Origin: CAWGAJ01 sp963820545
GTDB lineage: Bacteria > Planctomycetota > Planctomycetia > Pirellulales > Thermoguttaceae
Assembly (NCBI GenBank): GCA_963820545.1
Contig: CAWGAJ010000002.1
Coordinates: forward strand, 1,116,001 to 1,180,000
Direction of reading: 5' to 3'
Length of the DNA stretch: 64,000 nucleotides
Positions within the stretch are counted from its first letter, which is position 1. Each line of letters opens with the position of its first letter. This document shows positions 35,830-44,119 of this stretch, piece by piece. A program made the position numbers and the translations under genes. The notes below the pieces were generated by a model, which had not been told where the DNA came from, searched no databases, and was given only the letters and a program-made list of their open reading frames with translations.

Positions 35830-37554
35830 CTACCATTTCAAGCCGAAGCCGGAGCCCGTGGATTTGCCCAGGCCGCCGTGCAAGGGTTTGGCGGGTTTTT
35901 TCCGCTTCGAGGAGGCGGAGGCGGCGGGTGCTGGTTCGGGCTGGGCGGCTTGGTTTTCTTTTTCCTTCTTGGTCGGATCGGGCTGTGAGAGGGCCTTTAT
36001 GGAAAGACTGATGCGCTGGGAATTCTGATCCACGGAAAGGACCAGCACCTCGACCTCTTGGCCTTCTTTGACGATCTCGGCCGTGCGCCAGACCCGTTTG
36101 TGTGAAAGTTGCGAGATGTGTATCAGGCCTTCGACGCCCGGCTCCAGTTCCACAAAGGCCCCGAACTCCATGAGCTTGGTAACCTTTCCGCGCACGATGC
36201 CGTTGGGCGGATATTTCTGGGCCGCCGCGGTCCAGGGGCTTTCCAGCAGATCGCGATAGGCAAAACTGATTTTCCCGGTGGCGGGGTCGATCTTCTCAAT
36301 GCGGACTTGGATTTTTTGGCCTTCGCTTAAAACCTCGCTGGGATGTTTTACGCGGCCCCAGGCCAATTGACTGACGTGCAGCAGCCCATCCACGCCGCCG
36401 ATGTCGACAAAGGCGCCAAAATCCATGAGCTTGCGCACCAGGCCCTCGTGAATCTGACCCGGCCGCAGCGAGGCGAGCATTTTTTGCCGGGCCTCTTCTT
36501 TTTCGCGTTCCAGCACGGCACGGCGGCTGAGCACCAGATTTTGCTGGTCGGGATTGGCCTCGGTCACCAGGCAGGTAAAATGCTGGCCCACGAACTCGGA
36601 CAAATCTTCCACGCGATATAGCGAAACCTGACTTACAGGTATGAATCCCCGGATGTGGTTCACCTCGCATTCCAGCCCGCCGTTGTTGTGACCGGTTACG
36701 CGGGCTTCGACCAAGGCGCCTTCGCTCAGATCGGACCAGTCTTCCACGTGGACCGCCGTGCCGGGCAATATCAATTCATAAAGTCCGTCGTCGGGATTGA
36801 AGCGATGCACGATCACTTCGATCATGCCCCCGGCAACCGGCGCGGTTTTAAATTGCTGTAAGGGAACCACGCCTTGTTCGCGGCTGCCCAATTCAACAAA
36901 CACGTCATCTTTACGTACTGCAATAATGCGGGCACGGTGTTTTGAATCGGCTTCCAACTGTTCCTGGATGGTCGAACCGTCGCCGGAGGAGAGCAATTCA
37001 TCCATGGAGGCGCTGCCCAGGGCTTCGGCGAATTCGGCTTCCAAATCGGGCCCCAGACGCTGGCGAATATTCGGCGGCGGAAAACGCCCGGGAGTGACGG
37101 CCGGCATGTTTTCCTCGGGCAACGCGGGAAGCTGCGCCGGCTCGTCGATCAATTCCTTAAGCACCGTTTCAGGAATAAACGCCGGTGTTTCGGTTTTTTC
37201 CTGGGGAACCATGGATTGGATGAGTGTTTGATCCTTGACCGGCCGCGAGGTTTTTTTCTTTTTCTTTTTCTGCGGCGGCGTGGAATCGACGGCCGGCTCT
37301 GTAGCAGGGCCTGGGAGAGTGGTTTCATCCCCTTCGGATTCGACGATCGGTTTCCAGTCGCGATGGCGACGGGCGCGATATGCCGCCGGATCGCGCTGTG
37401 AGCCGATAAGGATGCGACGCCGAGTGGTTTCTGATCGGTTATCGGCTTGCTCGCCGGAGGGCTGGGCCGAATTTTCCGACGTCTGGGCGGATAATGGCTG
37501 TTGGGAATCGTTCGACGCCGCCGGGGCTTGTTCGTTCGGATCGCTGGGTGTCAA
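35830..37554 (-). CDS. S1 RNA-binding domain protein (second S1 paralogue)
   Basis: 574 residues from a TTG start (AGGAAA upstream). The first 190 residues are disordered, acidic and Pro-rich with a poly-Lys patch (QKKKKKKTSRP). Four S1 domains follow: HRARIIAVRKDDVFVELGSR; LVEARVTGHNNGGLECEVNH; HEGLVRKLMDFGAFVDIGGV; VRGKVTKLMEFGAFVELEPG. A basic, low-complexity tail ends GLGKSTGSGFGLKW. Domain layout differs from rpsA in this window (six domains, no long N-terminus), so it is a separate RNA-binding paralogue, perhaps a translation or RNA-decay factor. It overlaps nothing and converges on the large unknown gene with only 2 bp between stops. The gene is intact. Confidence 0.85.
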   Translation of the reverse strand: MTPSDPNEQAPAASNDSQQPLSAQTSENSAQPSGEQADNRSETTRRRILIGSQRDPAAYRARRHRDWKPIVESEGDETTLPGPATEPAVDSTPPQKKKKKKTSRPVKDQTLIQSMVPQEKTETPAFIPETVLKELIDEPAQLPALPEENMPAVTPGRFPPPNIRQRLGPDLEAEFAEALGSASMDELLSSGDGSTIQEQLEADSKHRARIIAVRKDDVFVELGSREQGVVPLQQFKTAPVAGGMIEVIVHRFNPDDGLYELILPGTAVHVEDWSDLSEGALVEARVTGHNNGGLECEVNHIRGFIPVSQVSLYRVEDLSEFVGQHFTCLVTEANPDQQNLVLSRRAVLEREKEEARQKMLASLRPGQIHEGLVRKLMDFGAFVDIGGVDGLLHVSQLAWGRVKHPSEVLSEGQKIQVRIEKIDPATGKISFAYRDLLESPWTAAAQKYPPNGIVRGKVTKLMEFGAFVELEPGVEGLIHISQLSHKRVWRTAEIVKEGQEVEVLVLSVDQNSQRISLSIKALSQPDPTKKEKENQAAQPEPAPAASASSKRKKPAKPLHGGLGKSTGSGFGLKW

Positions 37555-37726
37555 AGCCTGGGTTTCCTTTTAATCTGTTTAATATCGTCCCGGTATCAAT
37601 TAATTGGTTTGTGGCAATTGAATTATTATTGCCGGTAATCGGCCATTCTGACAAGTATAGATTCTACTTTCCACAGAGGGCGAGAGGCGCGACCGACGGT
37701 CGCGGTTTTATGAATGAAGGTCACCA

Positions 37727-39277
37727 TTATTTGGGCAGGAAATCCTGGATGACGGTTAGTTCACGAATCTGCCGGCTGTCGGGCTCGAACACGCGGATCT
37801 TGACCTGAATGCCCCTGAGCGGCACAGGATAGGGCGGCGATGTGATTTTTTCAAGATCATCGTCCACAATTCCATCATTATTATCGTCGAATCCATTGGT
37901 GCTGCGGCCGGGAAAGCCTCCGGCCGGATATTGATTTAAAGCAAGTCCAGGTAGCCCCACATTTTCATAATGCGTGGACCAGGTGTCGTAAACGCGGGCT
38001 GTATATGCACCAAATGTAACAATTGCTTCGAGCATTGATTTCGACGAGCCGGGTCCGCTAAAGAATGTGGATATACTTGGATTATAACAAAGGTCTACGT
38101 ATCCTCCCGCTCCGCTATTTGCACCTGGATCCCAGGCTTTTACGTCAAAGCCGATCACATTGGTCAGGATCACGTCGTCGGCAATCCGGGTCCCGGAGTA
38201 GGTTAGACCAGCCCCTTTTAATATTGCGCTATCCGAGAAGCGGGCATTGGGATCATTCGACCAAAAATCAACCGTGCTCTTAATGGTGGGAATCCAGGGG
38301 GCCTTTTGGGAATTGGAAGCATCCCAAAAACCGGCAATCCATTGGGGATCGGAACATTCCCGCAAGGTCGGTAATCCCAACTGACCCCAGCGGCGGGCAT
38401 CAAAAGGAAACGGATTTGTCGGATGTGCGAACCGGCATTCGCGGCGGGTGAGGTCGGACAAGGTATTTGGAATCGCCTTCCATACTCCGCCTATCGAGAC
38501 CGCCCGAACCGAGACGTCATATTTGCCGTAAAAACCCGTGGCATCAGGATAAACCGGATTTCCATTAATGTCCTTTAGATATTCCCACGGGCCGGGCGCC
38601 ACAAGGAGAATCCTGCGGTACAATGTGCGTCCGCGTATAAACCAGGCAACCTCGGCCACATCGGTCTGGACAGATTGTGTTCCAAATTGTGCATTAACCG
38701 CATCATAAACCGGGGCGGCGCCCACGAAATAAACCGGGGCAGCGCCTATCACGAAGGGTCTGCCGGTGGAACGGGTGGTGAACATCAGAATGTCGTCGTA
38801 ATCGCCAACAGAGGTGTCATATTGGCCGTTGTCGGTGTTGATGGGTTGTGGAATACCGTAAGGTCCGGTGTTAGTTTGTGTCACGGCGCCTTCGATGTAT
38901 TCAAAATAGCCTTCGCCGTCCTCGGGCGATCGCGGCGGGCGCATGGTAACGGTTACACCCTGGAGGTCCATTTGCAGGCGCGCGGCAGCAGAACGTAATC
39001 TGTCCGCGGACTCCAACACCGCGCGCGAATTGGTAATGCTTTGCGCCACGCTGCTAAACATCTGGACTACGGCCGCCAATAAAATCAGCGTCAAAGTAGT
39101 TGTGATGAGAATCTCAACCAAGGTATAGCCGCGCGAAGAAAAATAGCCTTTAGGCTGTAAGCGGAAGGATGAAGGATGAAGGATGAAGGATGAAAAACAA
39201 ATGCTGAATCCTGAACCCTGAACCCTGTCACCTTTTTTCCTGGATGGAACAGGCCGGTGGATGAACAAGCTTCTCAT
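37727..39277 (-). CDS. PulJ-like prepilin-type protein
   Basis: 516 residues. The class III (prepilin) signal is RGYTLVEILITTTLTLILLA then AVVQMFSSVAQS, with cleavage after Gly and Glu at +5, as in type II secretion/type IV pilus minor pseudopilins. The C-terminal part is long and beta-rich (DDILMFTTRSTGRPFVIGAA; WIRGRTLYRRILL; RGIQVKIRVFEPDSRQIREL), consistent with PulJ/GspJ-like proteins. The leader before the cleavage site is unusually long (about 49 residues from the ATG at 39277), and much of it is encoded by a heptad array (39167-39231) read as FILHPSSF-type repeats. A later non-ATG start nearer the cleavage site cannot be excluded. No other pilus genes are adjacent. Confidence 0.8.
   Translation of the reverse strand: MRSLFIHRPVPSRKKGDRVQGSGFSICFSSFILHPSSFRLQPKGYFSSRGYTLVEILITTTLTLILLAAVVQMFSSVAQSITNSRAVLESADRLRSAAARLQMDLQGVTVTMRPPRSPEDGEGYFEYIEGAVTQTNTGPYGIPQPINTDNGQYDTSVGDYDDILMFTTRSTGRPFVIGAAPVYFVGAAPVYDAVNAQFGTQSVQTDVAEVAWFIRGRTLYRRILLVAPGPWEYLKDINGNPVYPDATGFYGKYDVSVRAVSIGGVWKAIPNTLSDLTRRECRFAHPTNPFPFDARRWGQLGLPTLRECSDPQWIAGFWDASNSQKAPWIPTIKSTVDFWSNDPNARFSDSAILKGAGLTYSGTRIADDVILTNVIGFDVKAWDPGANSGAGGYVDLCYNPSISTFFSGPGSSKSMLEAIVTFGAYTARVYDTWSTHYENVGLPGLALNQYPAGGFPGRSTNGFDDNNDGIVDDDLEKITSPPYPVPLRGIQVKIRVFEPDSRQIRELTVIQDFLPK
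39167..39231. repeat. heptad array overlapping the pseudopilin leader
   Basis: Four exact ggatgaa units (39167-39194), a short spacer, then ctgaatc, ctgaacc, ctgaacc, ctgtcac (39204-39231). It lies inside the annotated leader of the PulJ-like gene. Confidence 0.75.
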
Positions 39278-39368
39278 GGCAATATTCTCTCGTTATTCTT
39301 GCCCTACAGAGACCGGCCCGGTCGTCTCTATATCATTTATTCGATCCTAAAATAGGAGAAAAGTCAAT

Positions 39369-39438
39369 GGTTCAGGGAATAGCGGACAGCGGACGGCGGA
39401 GAGGGGGATATAGTGGGCAGGGGGCGGTGGACAGTGGA
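39369..39438. repeat. heptad array, ten units
   Basis: ggttcag, ggaatag, cggacag, cggacgg, cggagag, ggggata, tagtggg, caggggg, cggtgga, cagtgga: ten consecutive 7-mers in one register. Unit sequence drifts along the array but the period is constant. Confidence 0.75.
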
Positions 39439-39467
39439 CCATGCGAAACCGCAAGCGGTCGTAAAAA

Positions 39468-39566
39468 GTTCACAGTTTACAGTTTTCAGTTCTACGATCT
39501 GCGTTCCAAATTCATCCTTCATACCTCATCCTTCATCCTTTCCCTCGGCCCTCGTCCCTCGCCCCT
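39468..39566. repeat. heptad array, fourteen units, overlapping the yqeG stop
   Basis: One register runs gttcaca, gtttaca, gttttca, gttctac, gatctgc, gttccaa, attcatc, cttcata, cctcatc, cttcatc, ctttccc, tcggccc, tcgtccc, tcgcccc. The last units encode the C-terminal tail (GARDEGRGKG) and stop of the YqeG-like gene on the minus strand. Confidence 0.75.
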
Positions 39567-40050
39567 AACCAATTGAGCCAGAGGCGTTCGGGTGCGCGTT
39601 TTATTCGTGTGAACCAGGGTTCTTCTTCGGGTCTGAGCGGACGCACGAGGATGCTTTTCACCCCTGCCCAGCGTCCGGCAAGCACATCGGAAAATAATTG
39701 ATCGCCCACGATTGCCGTGCGATCCGCTCGAAATTCCATCTTTGCCAGGGCCCGGCGTACGCCTATAGGAAAAGGCTTTAGGGCCTGGGCCACGAAGGGC
39801 AGGCCCACTTTATCGGCAAATTGCTTTACGCGCTTGCGCGGCCGTTGGAAACAATACAACAGCCAATTCCCTCGGCCTGTAAGGCAGCCAACCAAGTCTT
39901 GATCTCTGGGCGGACGTCGGTTTCACGATATGTTTTCAGCGTACAATCCACATCCAGCAGCAGGCCATCGATTTCCAGATTTCGCAGCCTTTCTGGAGTC
40001 AAGTCCAAGACACTTTCGACATGCAGATGTGGAGAAAGCAGATGAAACAT
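39533..40050 (-). CDS. YqeG-family HAD IIIA phosphatase (one apparent frameshift)
   Basis: About 172 residues. Motif I is LLLDVDCTLKTY (Asp nucleophile with DxDxT variant), motif II CIVSNGR, motif III the Lys of ALKPFPIGVRRAL, and motif IV AIVGDQLFSDVLAGRWAGV. These are the hallmarks of the YqeG family, whose usual motif I is DxDNT; here Asn is replaced by Cys (DVDCTL). The frame changes at about 39838: GGCCGCGCAAGCG seems to lack one base (NGARKRVKQFADKVGLPFVA restored). The extreme C-terminus is encoded by a heptad array. The substrate is unknown; it probably acts on a small phosphorylated compound in the cytoplasm. Confidence 0.82.
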
Positions 40051-40389
40051 GAGTTAGGGGATCGGGAATCGGGGTAGTAATGCGTTATTTGCTTAGTAAA
40101 TATAAGATGCAAAAGTCATCAACTTGAATCATAACCCTTAATGGTGGTTCGTTAAATAAGTATATTTGTCATTATGTGAGTGATCGAAGATCCTGGGCCG
40201 ATCATAGAGTTGACTATCTTTGGAAAGATTATTATAATTCGGACGTTTTTCCAATAAAGAGGGATTCTTTGGGCAATCACCTTGATTTGATATTAAGTCG
40301 TATTGAGGTATTTTCTCTAAAATATTTAACTTCACCTTGATCCACATCCCACAGTGAGATGGCGCCCTTTTTCTGAGGAGACCTAATGC

Positions 40390-41350
40390 ATGGCCGCTGA
40401 ACAACAGGGCAAAATATTCAACGATATTACAGAGTGTATTGGTAATACCCCGTTGGTTAAGCTCAACCGGATTACAAATGGATGCTTGGCCACAATCGTG
40501 GGGAAACTGGAGAACATGAATCCCCTGTGGAGCGTCAAGGATCGCATTGCCAGGGCGATGATCGACGCCGCCGAACGAGATGGACTGATCCGCAAGGACA
40601 CGGTGATTATCGAGCCTACCAGCGGTAACACGGGCATCGGCCTGGCGTATGTCTGTGCTGCCCGGGGTTACAAGCTAATGGTTACCATGCCGGAAAGCAT
40701 GAGCGTCGAGCGGCGGCGCATGCTCAAGGCATTGGGCGCGGAACTGGTGCTGACGCCGGCTGCCGAGGGGATGCCCGGGGCGGTCGTCAGGGCCGAAGAA
40801 CTGGTCGGCTAAAAATCCCAATTACTACATGCCGCAGCAGTTCAAGAACCCGGCCAATCCCGAGGTCCACCGCAAAACCACCGCCGAGGAGATCTGGCGC
40901 GACACCGACGGGGCGGTGGATATCGTGGTGGCCGGCGTGGGTACGGGCGGCACGATCACCGGCGTGGGCGAGGTGCTGAAATCGCGAAAACCAGCGGTGA
41001 AGATCATTGCCGTTGAGCCGACTGCCAGTCCTGTTATCTCCCAGCGGCTCGCCGGCCAGGAGCTTAAACCGGGCAAGCACACCATCCAAGGCATCGGCGC
41101 CGGCTTTATTCCCGACGTGCTGAACTTGAAGATCATCGACGAAGTGGTTCAAGTGCAGGATGAAGATGCCTTCGAAACCACCCGGCAATTGGCCAAATTG
41201 GAAGGTTTGATGTGCGGCATCAGTTGCGGGGCGGCGGCCTGGGCTGCGTTACAGGCGGGCCGACGTGAACAAAGCCGCGGCCAACTGATCGTGGTCATTC
41301 TGCCCGATCTGGGCGAACGTTACCTATCGACGAAATTGTTTCCGGAATAG
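40390..41350 (+). CDS. cysK: cysteine synthase (one apparent frameshift)
   Basis: PLP enzyme making cysteine from O-acetylserine and sulfide. Motifs: ECIGNTPLVKLNRI, ENMNPLWSVKDRIARAMIDA with PLP Lys50, EPTSGNTGIGLAYVCAARGY, NPNYYMPQQFKNPANPEVH, VAGVGTGGTITGVGEVLKS (PLP-phosphate glycine loop), GIGAGFIPDVLN and MCGISCGAAAWAAL. One extra G at about 40809 (GTCGGCTAAAAA, expected GTCGCTAAAAAT) stops the frame; VAKNPNYYMPQQ is restored without it. Corrected length about 320 residues. The start has GAGGAGACC upstream. The Pro-Leu-Trp-Ser before the PLP Lys replaces the common Pro-x-x-Ser and is unremarkable. A bidirectional terminator follows. Confidence 0.94.
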
Positions 41351-41445
41351 TTCTGGTTTATAGTTTACATCTTGTTCCCACGCCGGAGCATGGGAACAAC
41401 TCAACGAGATCCTTCGCTACGCTTTGGATGAGATTCAAAAAAATC

Positions 41446-41485
41446 AAGCGGCTCGTTTCAGGGTAGACGAGCCGCTTGTTTTATT
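41446..41485. terminator. bidirectional intrinsic terminator
   Basis: AAGCGGCTCGT pairs with ACGAGCCGCTT. There is TTTTATT on the right for cysK and a run of seven A (T on the minus strand) at 41437-41443 for the oppositely oriented Cys-rich gene. Confidence 0.85.
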
Positions 41486-41550
41486 GTAAAGGAGTTTGCT
41501 CAGACTCGGATCGGGGATTGAGCCTGAGCCACTCTCTTTTACGTTTATAG

Positions 41551-42281
41551 TTATTTGCAGCAAGCCGGGGCGCAAGCCTTTACTTCCTCGCAGCAGGCGA
41601 CCTTCGGGCAGCACGTCGCGGGACGGCATGACCGGGGACGGCAGCTGCGGACTTTGTGGCAGCGCTTCGGGCAGCAAGTAGAGGGCTCACAGGCCTTTTC
41701 GCAGCAAGCTGGGGCGCAGGCCTTTACTTCCTCGCAGCAGGCGGCCTTCGGGCAGCACGTCGCGGGACGGCATGACCGGGGACGGCAGCAGCGCATTTTG
41801 TGGCAGCGCTTCGGGCAGCAGGTAGCAGGCTCACAGCAGGCCTTTTCGCAGCAGGCCGGGGCACAAGCCTTAGGTGCTTCGCAGCACTTTACTTCCTCGC
41901 AGCAGGCGGCCTTCGGGCAGCAGGTCCGAGGACGGCAGCAGCGGTGGCAGCGCTTCGGGCAGCAGGTAGCTGGCTCGCAGCAGGCCTTTTCGCAGCAAGC
42001 AGGGCGCAGGCCTTTACTTCCTCGCAGCAGGCCGCTTTCGGGCAGCACGTCGCGGGACGGCATGACCGAGGATGGCAGCAGCGCACTTTGTGGCAACGCT
42101 TCGGGCAGCAAGTGGCAGGCTCGCAGCACGGTTCACAGGCAGCCGGCGCACAGGTGGCCGGAGCACAGGCCTTTACTGCTTCGCAACAATCGCCAAGCAG
42201 TGCGGCCTTCGAGTTGGAGACGCTGATAGCGACAACAACTGCGGCCACTACCAGTGCCGGCAACATAATACGACGGTACAT
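41551..42281 (-). CDS. exported cysteine-rich tandem-repeat protein (one apparent frameshift)
   Basis: A signal peptide (MYRRIMLPALVVAAVVVAIS, cleavage near SKAA) precedes about five tandem units of 48-49 residues. Each unit combines CCEPATCCPKRCHKVRCC, RPRSCRPATCCPKAACCEEV and KACAPACCEKA. Roughly a quarter of residues are Cys, mostly as Cys-Cys pairs, with Lys/Arg and Pro. At about 42003 a G is missing (AGCAGGGCGCAGG where other units read CNGGGGC), which breaks the frame between units; the restored protein is about 243 residues. It has no known enzyme domain. A disulfide-crosslinked envelope component or a metal-binding protein are both plausible. Repeat unit spacing on the DNA is 144-147 bp. 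The start has AAGGAG upstream. Strong Cys demand sits beside cysK. Confidence 0.78.
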
Positions 42282-42711
42282 GGGAGGTACTCCTTGTTAG
42301 GAAAAACTTTGTGGGATACTCACGCAAAATAGCGTAGTTGGGGGGTTTAGGTCCAATCTAAGTCTTGCTATCGTCGAATCGATCTCTCATTCCTTAACCA
42401 GACAACCCATTTACGCCCAAACTTGCAAAACTGGCGTTCCATTTTGAATATATTTTACTGCTTTGACGACTGTGCCATAAAAAATGATATTAACAACTCA
42501 AAGGCCTGGGGATTTGAGAAGAATATTGACAATTTTATTGAATTGATCGGAGGAACTTGATTTAACGAAAATCCGAGTGTGCTTTGGACTTGTCCCAATG
42601 ACATTGGATTCTGTCGCGGCCGTAACCTATGGTTTTTAGACAAGAATTCTACAGCAGGAATTAAAACATATTGCCTGCTGAATCAAACCCGGTGTCGAAA
42701 AGGGGTGTTTT
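42282..42711. other. intergenic region upstream of the Hpt gene
   Basis: About 430 bp with no supported gene. The left part holds the promoter of the Cys-rich gene (leftward). No hairpin, heptad array or convincing promoter was recognised in the remainder. Confidence 0.35.
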
Positions 42712-43065
42712 ATGGGGCAGACTTTGAAAACCAGAAGGCAGTGGAGCATGGAACCTTTGTATTCAACTTTAGGCGGGGATCCCGATCTTAACGATCTAGT
42801 TACGCTGTTCGTTGAGGAGATGCCTGATCGAGTGGCAAGTATCATGGATTTACTGAACCACAGCGACTGGGAAGGATTGCGTCGCGCGGCACATCAAATC
42901 AAGGGGGCGGCCGGCAGTTATGGTTTTGCCACCATTTCACCTTGTGCCGGGAAGCTCGAATACGCCATCCGCGACTGCGAACCGGAAGAAAACATTCGTC
43001 AGGCCGTGGAAGAGCTAGCCTCCATGTGCAATCGCGCTTGTGCCGGCGTAGCGCCACAAACGTGA
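42712..43065 (+). CDS. Hpt (histidine phosphotransfer) domain protein
   Basis: About 117 residues, or 105 from the second Met at 42748 (MEPLYSTLGG). It is almost entirely an Hpt four-helix domain: LVTLFVEEMPDRVASIMDLL, then the phospho-acceptor motif RRAAHQIKGAAGSYGF with His-x-Ile-Lys-Gly, and a final helix (NIRQAVEELASMCNRACAG). Hpt proteins relay phosphate between hybrid kinases and response regulators. No kinase or regulator is adjacent, so this is an orphan relay module. The MITE-like copy C starts 7 bp after its stop. Confidence 0.88.
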   Translation: MGQTLKTRRQWSMEPLYSTLGGDPDLNDLVTLFVEEMPDRVASIMDLLNHSDWEGLRRAAHQIKGAAGSYGFATISPCAGKLEYAIRDCEPEENIRQAVEELASMCNRACAGVAPQT

Positions 43066-43072
43066 TACAATC

Positions 43073-43177
43073 TAGAGCATTTCTCATATCAATGTAGCGT
43101 TTAAAGAGACCTCAGCCGGCTAACGCCGGCCGCTCGCCTAGATGTTGATCCGCTACACTGAAATGAGAGACGGTCTA
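43073..43177. mobile_element. 105-bp MITE-like element, copy C
   Basis: TAGAGCATTTCTCATATCAA to GACGGTCTA, with the GCCGGCTAACGCCGGC core and CGCTACACTGAAATGAGA right arm. It sits directly between the Hpt gene and the pgk 3' fragment. Confidence 0.65.
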
Positions 43178-43212
43178 ATCTAATAGAGGAATAGGCCCTA
43201 AATGTAATTGGC

Positions 43213-43488
43213 CTAAACCGCATGCGGCGGAGGACCCATGGATTCCGCGGCAAGTTTCAGCGCCACCAGATACGGCACGGGTTCGCTGCCCAAGGCATTT
43301 AGCACGGTTCCACCGGCGGTAAAACAATAGGTAATCCAGTCTTCTTTGCCGTACTTTTCCAAGGCCGTGCCGCCTTCGCCGCCGCCGACGTAGACTTTGA
43401 TGCCGGCGTCTTTCATCCGCTTTAGTTGGGCCACGAATTTTTTCGTGCCTTCTTCGAATCGCGGATCCTCGAACATGCCGAAAACCAC
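43213..43488 (-). pseudogene. 3' fragment of a phosphoglycerate kinase gene
   Basis: It encodes a C-terminal PGK segment (FGMFEDPRFEEGTKKFVAQL; KVYVGGGEGGTALEKYGKED; AGGTVLNALGSEPVPYLVAL) almost the same as residues at the end of the pgk gene at 45662-47084. The copies differ by many synonymous changes and have different last residues (AAESMGPPPHAV versus AAETMVRPTDHKST). Homology ends at about 43491, after what looks like a 15-bp deletion. The fragment lacks the ATP-binding N-terminal part and is probably non-functional. Between fragment and gene lies a 2.1-kb foreign-looking segment. Confidence 0.85.
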
Positions 43489-43663
43489 CGTTTCTCGCTA
43501 CTATCGCAAGTCATTGTAGGACAAGACCTTAGTTGATGGTGTTCTAGTTTGTCCCCAGCTTGTCCCCAGATTTGTCCCCAAGTTTGCGTGTCCATCTTAT
43601 TACCTGAATGCGGCTGAATTAACATACAAGAGTCGCCGACCTTGTTTCGCGCGGAAAAAGTGC

Positions 43664-43692
43664 TTGACAGCGACGCGATAAACTGTTATAGT
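43664..43692 (+). promoter_or_regulatory. near-consensus sigma70 promoter of the GntR operon
   Basis: TTGACA (43664-43669), 17 bp, TATAGT (43687-43692). The GTG start at 43724 follows 31 bp downstream, with ACGGAG as ribosome-binding site. GntR proteins of this kind usually repress their own promoter. Confidence 0.75.
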
Positions 43693-43723
43693 AGAGATAT
43701 ATCAGTTAGAACGGAGTGGTTGC

Positions 43724-44119
43724 GTGTTTCTTTTAATCAACGATCGTGATCCCCGACCAGCGTATCAGCAGATTGCAGCAGCCGTGAAGGAACAAATACG
43801 GACGGGAACCCTTCATTCGGGCGACGAACTTCCCTCCGTCCGCGAACTCGCTCGGGATTTGGGCATCAATCTGCACACGGCGCGTCATGCCTACCAGGTT
43901 CTCAGCCAGGAGAACGTGATCTATCTTCGCCTCGGCCGGCGGGCTCGTGTGGCTCCGTTACGCGGCAAGCTCGATAAGGTTGGTATCGAAGTGCGGCTCA
44001 CCGGTCGGCTTCAGGAGCTAATCACCGACGCATATCACATGGGGATGTCGGCCGAGCAGTTTTGCAGTTTGGTGGACGATCTACTTAAGAACAATGGATG
44101 CAGGAGGTTCAAGCAGTGA
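43724..44119 (+). CDS. GntR-family (YtrA-type) transcriptional regulator
   Basis: 131 residues from a GTG start. The N-terminal winged helix is typical: YQQIAAAVKEQIRTGTLHSG, DELPSVRELARDLGINLHTA, RHAYQVLSQENVIYLRLGRR. The C-terminal part is short (about 45 residues, helical), as in the YtrA subfamily, which lacks the large FadR/HutC ligand domain. Regulators of this subfamily commonly govern a membrane protein or transporter encoded next to them. Here the stop (TGA 44117-44119) overlaps the start of the DUF1648 gene (GTGA), which suggests translational coupling. Confidence 0.9.
   Translation: MFLLINDRDPRPAYQQIAAAVKEQIRTGTLHSGDELPSVRELARDLGINLHTARHAYQVLSQENVIYLRLGRRARVAPLRGKLDKVGIEVRLTGRLQELITDAYHMGMSAEQFCSLVDDLLKNNGCRRFKQ

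Noticed and set aside
39369..39566. CRISPR array
   Set aside because: The periodicity is 7 bp without conserved repeats and unique spacers of 25-40 bp, and no cas gene is present.
41555..42300. Two overlapping Gln/Ala/Arg-rich open frames on the plus strand
   Set aside because: They are the reverse readings of the Cys-rich tandem repeats; lack of a signal peptide and the better supported minus-strand gene argue against them.
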